From an uncultured Bacteroidales bacterium (GTDB lineage Bacteria; Bacteroidota; Bacteroidia; Bacteroidales; JAUNSR01): 7,205 bases of DNA. The notes beneath the pieces are model-generated. The model was given only the letters and a program-made list of their open reading frames with translations. It was not told where the DNA came from and did not search any database. The stretch covers positions 1 through 7,205 of the forward strand of contig CAMTOW010000099.1 in NCBI GenBank assembly GCA_947074245.1, given 5' to 3'. Each line of letters begins with the position of its first letter. Positions within the stretch are counted from its first letter, which is position 1. The translations under genes and the position numbers were made by a program. Positions 1-6,400 of this stretch are shown here, in pieces.

Positions 1-13
1 GGCCGTTGCGAAG

Positions 14-30
14 TATGACAAAAATTCATA
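14..30 (+). promoter_or_regulatory. Candidate operator I upstream of grpE
   Basis: This is an inverted repeat, TATGA-N7-TCATA, centred near position 22. Its core TGACAAAAATTCA matches the core of the next palindrome (TGACAAAGATTCA) at 12 of 13 positions. The two centres lie 33 bp apart, close to three helical turns, which suggests two binding sites for one dimeric regulator on the same DNA face. The regulator is unknown, and no CIRCE (HrcA) repeat is visible here. The palindrome is seen directly; its role is inferred. Confidence 0.45.
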
Positions 31-44
31 AGCAAAGAGCTGCT

Positions 45-65
45 ATACTGACAAAGATTCAGTAT
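45..65 (+). promoter_or_regulatory. Candidate operator II upstream of grpE
   Basis: This is a perfect inverted repeat, ATACTGA-N7-TCAGTAT, with 7-bp arms and a 7-bp spacer, centred at position 55. It has the same TGA-N7-TCA plan and nearly the same core as the site at 14-30. It ends 8 bp before the GG of the -24-like element. That position could suit an activator, or a repressor that blocks polymerase. The symmetry is seen directly; binding by a regulator is inferred. Confidence 0.5.
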
Positions 66-72
66 TCTGCTC

Positions 73-88
73 TGGCGCTGTTTTTGAT
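73..88 (+). promoter_or_regulatory. Sigma-54-like -24/-12 promoter candidate for grpE-dnaJ
   Basis: The segment TGGCGCTGTTTTTGAT resembles the sigma-54 consensus TGGCAC-N5-TTGCW. The GG at 74-75 and the G at 86 have the required 12-bp offset. The main mismatch is A instead of C at 87, in the usually conserved GC of the -12 element. The transcript would begin near position 99, leaving a 5' leader of about 28 bases before the grpE ATG. No primary-sigma TAnnTTTG element is visible in 1-126, which favours a special promoter. It could also be an imperfect housekeeping promoter that I do not recognise. Confidence 0.4.
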
Positions 89-126
89 ATGTTCCCATTA
101 AGAATAAAAACATAAATCATATAAAT

Positions 127-753
127 ATGTCATCAAAAAAAGAGAAACACGAAAATAATCAGGCGGAATCTGTAAATGAGGAATTGAATGTTGTAGATAA
201 TACTGAACCGACTCAAGAAGCAGAAGCAACGGTAGAAGTTGTAGAAGAATTGGAATTGCCTGAACAAAGTGAGTCAGCTGAGGATAATCTGGACGAGTTG
301 TCTAAGAAAATGGATGAGATGCAGAAAAAATATGATTCATTGAATAATGATTATCTGCGTCTAATGGCTGATTTTGATAATTTCAGAAAACGCACATTGC
401 GTGAAAAAGCCGATTTGTTGAAATATGGAAGTGAAGATGCGATTAAAAAACTTCTTCCTGTGATTGATGATTTCGAACGTGCCATGAGTGCCCTTGAGAA
501 TTCGGATGATATCAATGCGGTAAAAGAAGGCGTTGAACTTATTTATAATAAATTCCGTTCTTACCTCGAAACCAATGGTGTTAAGGAGATTCCTGCCGTA
601 GGTGAGCCGTTTGATCTGGAAGTTCACGAAGCGATCACGACTTTCCCGGCTCCGACACCGGAACAGAAAGGAAAGATTATTGATTGTATGACCAAAGGAT
701 ACACCTTGAATGATAAGGTGATGCGTCACTCTAAAGTAGTGGTAGGTGAGTAA
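127..753 (+). CDS. grpE: GrpE, nucleotide exchange factor of DnaK
   Basis: GrpE is the cytosolic dimer that makes DnaK release ADP and so resets the chaperone cycle. The 208-residue product has the expected parts. An acidic, probably disordered tail covers about residues 1-50. A long charged helix with coiled-coil character covers about 52-100 and carries the family pattern DFDNFRKRT at 82-90. A helical region follows at about 103-150, then the beta domain at about 153-208. The GrpE signature is clear: F162-D163, H167 and A169, then G191-Y192, R200, S202 and V204 to V206. Length is normal for the family. The ATG at 127 follows an A/T-rich leader without a Shine-Dalgarno sequence, as is usual in Bacteroidota. 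Only 20 bases separate it from dnaJ, so the two are probably co-transcribed. Family assignment is secure. Confidence 0.97.
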   Translation: MSSKKEKHENNQAESVNEELNVVDNTEPTQEAEATVEVVEELELPEQSESAEDNLDELSKKMDEMQKKYDSLNNDYLRLMADFDNFRKRTLREKADLLKYGSEDAIKKLLPVIDDFERAMSALENSDDINAVKEGVELIYNKFRSYLETNGVKEIPAVGEPFDLEVHEAITTFPAPTPEQKGKIIDCMTKGYTLNDKVMRHSKVVVGE

Positions 754-773
754 CCGTTAAAATACCGAATTGT

Positions 774-1964
774 ATGGCAACTAAAAGAGATTATTATGAA
801 GTACTCGAAGTTTCTAAAAGTGCTTCTGAAGACGAAATAAAAAAAGCTTACCGTAAAAAAGCGATTCAATATCACCCTGATAAGAATCCGGATGATAAAG
901 CCGCTGAAGAAAAATTCAAGGAAGCAGCTGAAGCTTATGAAATATTGAGCGATCCTGAAAAACGGAAACGCTATGACCAGTTTGGTCATCAAGGTTTCTC
1001 TGGAGCAGGCGGTGGTGCTGGTGGCTTTAGTGGTCAGGGCATGTCTATGGAAGACATATTCTCTCATTTCGGTGATATTTTCGGAGGTCATTTCTCTGGA
1101 GGTGGCGGCGGTTTCGGTGGTTTTAGCGGCTTTGGTGGCGGAGGTTACGGCGGTGGTGGCCAAGCGCGACCTCGCGTCAATAAAGGTTCCGATTTACGCG
1201 TAAAAGTAAAAGTTACTCTTCAGGATGTAGCTCACGGTGTTCAGAAAAAGATCAAGGTTAAGAAGTTCGTTGCGTGTCAATCCTGCAATGGTACGGGCGC
1301 GGAAAACGGAAATAGCTTCCATACTTGTTCCAACTGTGGAGGAAGCGGAACCGTAAATCGTGTTCAGAATACGATGTTTGGTGCGATGCAATCTCAGGCT
1401 GCTTGTCCAAACTGTAAAGGTACCGGCAAAGTGATCGACCATAAATGTACTCACTGTACCGACGGAATACGAAAAGAAGACGAAGTTATTACTCTCAATA
1501 TTCCGGCTGGTGTATATGATGGAATGCAGCTGTCTATGGCTGGTAAAGGAAATGCCGCGAAAAATGGTGGCGTTGCAGGTGATTTGATCATCGTTATTGA
1601 AGAAATTCCGGATGCAGAACTGATCCGCGACGAAAATGATTTGATTTATAATCTGCTCCTTACATTCCCCGTTGCAGCTCTTGGTGGAAGTGTCGAAGTT
1701 CCGACTATCGAAGGAAAGGCTCGTATAAAAGTTGCTCCGGGCACTCAACCGGGTAAGGTCCTTCGCTTAAAGGGCAAAGGCTTACCGTCTGTAAATAATT
1801 ATGGAACAGGTGACTTGTTGGTAAATGTAACGGTTTACGTGCCAGAAAATTTGAGTGATGATGAAAAGAAATCGATTGAGAAACTGAAAGATTCTCCGAA
1901 TTTTACAGCTAGTAAATCTGTTAAAGAGAAAATATTCAGCAAGTTCAAACATATGTTTGAATAA
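774..1964 (+). CDS. dnaJ: DnaJ (type I Hsp40), first of two tandem paralogues
   Basis: DnaJ binds unfolded protein, passes it to DnaK and stimulates DnaK ATP hydrolysis. The 396-residue product is a complete type I protein. The J-domain spans about 4-70 with the HPD motif at 34-36. The Gly/Phe-rich linker is long (about 71-130), largely glycine, and holds two DIF motifs (94-96 and 101-103). The zinc domain has cysteine pairs at 168/171, 185/188, 211/214 and 225/228. Substrate-binding and dimerisation domains run to the end. The fourth zinc motif is degenerate: it reads CTHCTDGI instead of CxxCxGxG, which aligns best as loss of one glycine codon, but both cysteines remain. The 20-base gap after grpE puts this copy under grpE control, so it is the likelier classical DnaJ partner. 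The start has no Shine-Dalgarno sequence. A hairpin terminator follows. Confidence 0.96.
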   Translation: MATKRDYYEVLEVSKSASEDEIKKAYRKKAIQYHPDKNPDDKAAEEKFKEAAEAYEILSDPEKRKRYDQFGHQGFSGAGGGAGGFSGQGMSMEDIFSHFGDIFGGHFSGGGGGFGGFSGFGGGGYGGGGQARPRVNKGSDLRVKVKVTLQDVAHGVQKKIKVKKFVACQSCNGTGAENGNSFHTCSNCGGSGTVNRVQNTMFGAMQSQAACPNCKGTGKVIDHKCTHCTDGIRKEDEVITLNIPAGVYDGMQLSMAGKGNAAKNGGVAGDLIIVIEEIPDAELIRDENDLIYNLLLTFPVAALGGSVEVPTIEGKARIKVAPGTQPGKVLRLKGKGLPSVNNYGTGDLLVNVTVYVPENLSDDEKKSIEKLKDSPNFTASKSVKEKIFSKFKHMFE

Positions 1965-2010
1965 TTTAGATTAAAATAATCGGATGATGCTATAATACAG
2001 GCATATATTG

Positions 2011-2042
2011 GAAACGCGGAGCTGTTTTAAGTTCCGCGTTTC
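2011..2042 (+). terminator. Hairpin terminator after grpE-dnaJ
   Basis: The arms 2011-2023 and 2030-2042 form a 13-bp stem with one G-U pair and a six-base loop. The stem is G+C-rich in the middle (CGCGG/CCGCG). The following bases, CGTTTATT, are only moderately T-rich, so termination may be incomplete. It lies 46 bases after the dnaJ stop, and the next promoter element starts about 13 bases later. Termination between the two dnaJ genes therefore looks likely but could leak. Confidence 0.7.
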
Positions 2043-2054
2043 GTTTATTCGTAT

Positions 2055-2062
2055 TATCTTTG
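2055..2062 (+). promoter_or_regulatory. Primary-sigma promoter (-7 element) of the second dnaJ
   Basis: TATCTTTG is an exact match to the TAnnTTTG -7 element of Bacteroidota promoters, and it is followed by GCGCCG. The expected -33 TTTG about 20 bases upstream is poor: that position falls in the right arm of the terminator hairpin, around GTTCC at 2031-2035. The transcript would start near 2069, giving a leader of roughly 70 bases. No copy of the grpE palindromes is present here, so the second dnaJ is probably controlled differently from the first. Confidence 0.65.
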
Positions 2063-2088
2063 CGCCGTTTTAATCGATTTAATAATAG

Positions 2089-2148
2089 ATGAACGAATTC
2101 TTTATTACATCGTCCCAATTAAAAAATTTTCAACTTAGATATGACTAA
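2089..2148 (+). other. Possible 19-codon leader frame overlapping the second dnaJ start
   Basis: An ATG at 2089 opens a frame of 19 codons (MNEFFITSSQLKNFQLRYD) that ends with the TAA at 2146-2148. It overlaps the first eight bases of the second dnaJ in a different frame, in the arrangement ATGACTAA. It would begin about 20 bases inside the predicted transcript. Such an overlap could couple translation of the leader and dnaJ. A chance frame of this length in A/T-rich DNA is quite possible, and there is no homology evidence. Confidence 0.2.
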
Positions 2149-3256
2149 AAGAGATTATTATGAGGTGCTGGAGGTTTCAAAAGGAGCTTCTGTAGATGAA
2201 ATCAAAAAAGCATACCGTAAGAAAGCTGTACAATATCATCCAGATCGTAATCCAGATAATAAAGAGGCGGAGGAGATGTTTAAAGAGGTCGCCGAAGCTT
2301 ATGAAATATTGAGCGATGATAACAAGCGCGCTCGTTATGATAGATACGGACACCAGATGGGGAATTCAGGTGGTGGATTTGGTGGCTTTGATTTTGGAGG
2401 AGGTGCCGATCCGTTTGATTTGTTCAATCAATTCTTCGGTGGTAGTGCTCGCGGACAAGCCCGAACTTCACGTGGCTCGGATCTACGAGTTCGTGTTAAA
2501 TTATCTCTTTCCGAAATTGCCAATGGTGTAGAGAAACAGATCCGTGTAAAGAAATATATCAAATGTGATCATTGTGGTGGCAATGGTGCTAAAGATGGTC
2601 GGGCATTTGAGTCTTGTCATACTTGTGACGGCTCTGGGGTCGTTGTTCAGGTGATGAATTCGATTTTTGGTCGTGTTCAGCAACAAGTTCCTTGTCCCGA
2701 TTGTAAAGGTCAAGGAAAACGCATCACTACTGCTTGTTCGCATTGCAATGGCGAAGGTATCGTAACTGGAGAAGAGGTGATCAATGTCAATATTCCGGCA
2801 GGTGTAGCGGATGGAATGCAACTATCGATGCGAGGTCGTGGTAATGCAGCTCGTCGTGGTGGGGTTGACGGTGATCTGTTGATTCTTGTACAAGAAGAAG
2901 AGCATCCTGATTTGATTCGTGATGACAACAATCTGATTTATAATTTACTGCTTGATTTCCCGACTGCTGTATTGGGTGGCGAAGTAGAGATTCCTTTGAT
3001 TGAAGGAAAAATGAAGATAAAAATTCCTTCTGGTACACAGCCTAATACGCTGCAACGCTTCTCTGGCAAAGGCTTACCTTCGATTAATCATTATGGAAAA
3101 GGAGATCTGATCGTAAACATATCGATTTATGTTCCTGAGACTCTTAATACCGATGAAGTCGAAATCATGGAGAAATTACGTCAACATGACAACTTCCGTA
3201 CGAATTGTTCGATTATAGAGAAATTCAAGAGAAAGATAAAACAGATGTTTAATTGA
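2141..3256 (+). CDS. Second type I DnaJ (Hsp40) paralogue
   Basis: This is another complete DnaJ-type co-chaperone of 371 residues, expected to work with a cytosolic DnaK. The J-domain covers about 3-69 with HPD at 33-35. A shorter Gly/Phe linker (about 73-105) carries DPF and DLF instead of DIF. All four zinc motifs are intact, with cysteine pairs at 142/145, 159/162, 185/188 and 199/202, each followed by xGxG. The C-terminal substrate and dimerisation domains are complete and end in a basic helix like the neighbour's. Over 71 aligned J-domain residues it matches the upstream DnaJ at 58, and the order of parts is the same, so tandem duplication is the simplest origin. It has its own probable promoter and no Shine-Dalgarno sequence. 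Whether it is redundant or client-specific cannot be told from sequence. I leave the symbol blank because dnaJ fits the upstream copy better. Confidence 0.95.
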   Translation: MTKRDYYEVLEVSKGASVDEIKKAYRKKAVQYHPDRNPDNKEAEEMFKEVAEAYEILSDDNKRARYDRYGHQMGNSGGGFGGFDFGGGADPFDLFNQFFGGSARGQARTSRGSDLRVRVKLSLSEIANGVEKQIRVKKYIKCDHCGGNGAKDGRAFESCHTCDGSGVVVQVMNSIFGRVQQQVPCPDCKGQGKRITTACSHCNGEGIVTGEEVINVNIPAGVADGMQLSMRGRGNAARRGGVDGDLLILVQEEEHPDLIRDDNNLIYNLLLDFPTAVLGGEVEIPLIEGKMKIKIPSGTQPNTLQRFSGKGLPSINHYGKGDLIVNISIYVPETLNTDEVEIMEKLRQHDNFRTNCSIIEKFKRKIKQMFN

Positions 3257-3281
3257 TTCTATTCTCTTGACTGAATAAAAT

Positions 3282-3318
3282 AAAGGGCTGTGTGACATCC
3301 AATGTCATACAGCCCTTT
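3282..3318 (+). terminator. Strong hairpin terminator after the second dnaJ
   Basis: The arms 3282-3298 and 3302-3318 pair over 17 bp with one G-U and a three-base loop. AAAGGGCTG at the base pairs with CAGCCCTTT. The rising arm ends in TTT followed by GTTCG. On the opposite strand the hairpin is followed by ATTTTATT, so it could stop transcription from either direction. It begins 26 bases after the dnaJ stop. Confidence 0.85.
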
Positions 3319-3411
3319 GTTCGTTATGGGTCATTTGATTCCGGCAACGTCTTATTTGTCTCTTAATTCTGACTGATCATACCGTAATTCGTCATTTCTT
3401 TTCCGAAACGA

Positions 3412-3443
3412 AAAAGAGCAGTCTTCTAAAGGACTGCTCTTTT
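3412..3443 (-). terminator. Hairpin terminator of purL, probably bidirectional
   Basis: AAAAGAGCAGTC (3412-3423) pairs with GACTGCTCTTTT (3432-3443). A further wobble and A-T pair close a four-base loop, for about 14 bp in all. Read on the minus strand, the stem ends in TTTTT followed by CG, about 22 bases after the purL stop, as expected of an intrinsic terminator. Read on the plus strand it ends in TTTTGATTTTG, so it could back up the hairpin at 3282-3318. Confidence 0.85.
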
Positions 3444-3465
3444 GATTTTGAAATTGGTCAATAAA

Positions 3466-6400
3466 TTATTTTTTATTTGCCTCAACCCATTTGCGCGCAT
3501 TTACGAATGCTTCGATCCATGGAGTTACCTGGTCGTTGTTAGCGCGATCTTGAGGGTAATAAGCCCATTGCCATGGGAATATTGCTCGTTCAAGATGTGG
3601 CATCATCGCTAGGTGACGACCGTCCTGCGAAACTAAACCTGCAACCGCAGCCGGCGATCCGTTCGGATTAGCCGGATAAGCGTCATAAGCATAATTGGCA
3701 ATGACGTTATATTCGCTGATTGGTTTCGGTAAATGGAATTTTCCTTCACCATGAGCAATCCATACGCCCAGTTTCGATCCCGATAGAGACTTAAACATTA
3801 CCGAATCATTCTGAGGGATATGCAATCCTACGAAATTCGATTCAAAACGATGCGAATCATTATGAAGCATTTTCGGTTTCTGTTCATCATTTGGAGTTAT
3901 CAAACCTAACTCTACCATCAGCTGGCAACCGTTACAGATACCTAATGAAAGAGTGTCCGGTCTGCTGTAGAAGTTATCAAGCGCTTTTTTCGCTTTTTCA
4001 TTCCACAAGAAACCTCCGGCCCATCCTTTCGCCGAACCACAAACATCCGAGTTCGAGAATCCACCGCAGAAAACAATCATGTTGACATCTTCCAGGGTTT
4101 CTCTACCGCTGATAAGGTCAGTCATATGCACGTCTTTAACGTCAAATCCTGCCAGATAAAGCGAGTAAGCCATTTCACGATCTCCATTTACCCCTTTTTC
4201 ACGGATAATAGCTGCTCTTACACCGCTTTTTTCTCTGCGATCAGCCGAAATAGCGTATTTCGAGAGTTTACCGTTGAATTCAGATGAGAATGAATAGCGT
4301 AATGGTTGATTTTTATAGTTCTCGAAACGAGCTTTCGCTAATGTTTCTCCGCTTTGTTTGCGGTCAAGAAGATATGATGATTCATACCAAGTGTCGCGCG
4401 ACGAGTCGATATCGAATGTATAGTCGTTGTTTCCTTTTTTGATTTCGATGGTGCGTCCTGCTACCGGTTTTCCGATGCATAGATAACCAACTCCTGCGTC
4501 TTGAAGGATTTTCTCAACTGCTTTTTTATCTTTGACTTGAACGATAACTCCTGGATTTTCGCTGAAAAGGATTTTTACGATGTCGTTCTCTGCGATTTCG
4601 CTCAAATCAATTTTCAAACCTCCGGTCGTATTGGCGAAAGTCATTTCTAGCAATGCCGTGATCATACCTCCGGCAGAGATATCGTGACCGGCGTAAAGAA
4701 GATTTTTATTCACCAATTCCTGAACGGCTTCAAATGCATCCGCGAAGTATTCAAAATTCTGTACGGTTGGAGTTTCGTTTCCTAGTTTGTTCAATGATTG
4801 AGCAAATGCCGATCCTCCGAGTTTGTATGAATCGAATGAGAAGTCGATATAATACAAGGATGCATTTTCGTCATTCACAATTACAGGCGATACCACTTTT
4901 TTGATATCAGAAACTTCAGCGCCACCCGAAATGATCACACATCCCGGAGAATATACTTTCTCGTCACCATATTTCTGGGTCATCGACAAAGAGTCTTTTC
5001 CGGTCGGAATGTTGATTCCTAGATCACATGCGAATTCCGAACAAGCTTCAACTGCTTTATACAAGCGAGCGTCTTCTCCTTCGTTTTTACAAGGCCACAT
5101 CCAGTTCGCACTTAGCGAAATACTTGATAGACCCTCTGTAAGAGGAGCAAATACGATGTTGGTCAAAGCCTCGGCGATTGCCATAACGGAGCCGGCTGCC
5201 GGATCGATCAATGCTACCTGTGGAGCATGTCCGATTGAAGTTGCGATACCTGCGTTTCCACGGTAATCAAGTGCAACAACACCACAGTCGCTCAATGGAA
5301 GCTGAATCTCTCCCTGACATTGCTGACGTGCAACTTTACCTGTTACCGAGCGGTCTACTTTATTGGTTAACCAGTCTTTACAAGCAACTGCCTCCAACTG
5401 CAACACGTCCGAAAGATAGCTGTTCAACTGCTCTTGCGAATAGTTGATATCTTCATATTTTTCTTCGATCGTTTTGTCTGCCATCACTGTACGTGGAGCC
5501 TTACCGAACATATCTTCCAATTTCATGTCGATAGGTCTTTCTCCGTTCTCTTGTTCGAATACGAATTTCATATCATCCGTAGTTTCTCCCACAACATAGA
5601 ATGGAGCACGCTCACGATCAGCGATACGCTGTACTCGTTCGATGTCTTTTTCTTTGATAAGCATACCCATACGCTCCTGAGATTCGTTACCAGCGATCTC
5701 TTTTGCCGAAAGGGTAGGGTCGCCCACCGGAAGTTTGTCCATATGGATGATACCTCCCGTAGCTTCGATCAGCTCAGAAAGGGCATTCAAGTGTCCCCCT
5801 GCGCCGTGGTCATGGATCGATACAATTGGGTTAACGTCCGATTCTGCCAATGCGCGCACTACGTTTGCTGCGCGCTTCTGCATTTCCGGGTTCGCGCGTT
5901 GCACGGCGTTCAATTCGATGGCGTTGTCATAAACACCTGTCTCAACAGATGATACGGCTCCACCGCCCATACCGATACGGTAGTTATCACCACCCATCAC
6001 AACTACTTTGTCTCCTGTTTCAGGTTCCCCCTTCAAGGCGTCGCGCATAGTTCCGTATCCGACACCTCCTGCTAGCATGATCACTTTGTCGAAAGCGAAC
6101 TTTTTCAGATTTTCCTGATGTTCGAATGTTAGCAATGATCCGCAAATAAGTGGCTGACCGAATTTATTTCCGAAATCAGAAGCCCCGTTAGATGCTTTGA
6201 TCAGGATTTGCTCCGGAGTCTGATACAACCAAGCACGCTCTTTCATCGAAAGTTCCCATTTTCTGTTCTCTTTCGTACGTGGGTATGAGGTCATATATAC
6301 GGCCGTACCTGCAATTGGCAACGATGCTTTACCTCCGCCCAGACGGTCGCGAATCTCTCCTCCTGTTCCGGTTGCTGCGCCATTGAATGGTTCTACCGTT

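Noticed and set aside
1..29. Minus-strand ATG at 29 opening a frame off the left edge, as a possible divergent gene
   Set aside because: Only nine codons are visible, there is no recognisable motif, and the start lies inside a palindrome. Nothing supports a gene call.
3..101. Frame open from the left edge on the plus strand, ending at TAA 99-101
   Set aside because: It is about 32 codons of nondescript composition that run through both palindromes and the candidate promoter. I recognise no C-terminal family motif, so it is probably non-coding.
726..1163. Minus-strand frame of 145 codons opposite the start of dnaJ
   Set aside because: It is a shadow of the glycine-rich dnaJ coding strand. 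The product has low-complexity Thr/Ala and Phe/Ile runs and no family resemblance.
5434..5952. Plus-strand frame of 172 codons opposite purL
   Set aside because: It lies wholly antisense to well-conserved purL motifs, its product is His/Phe-rich with no domain, and no promoter or leader is visible.
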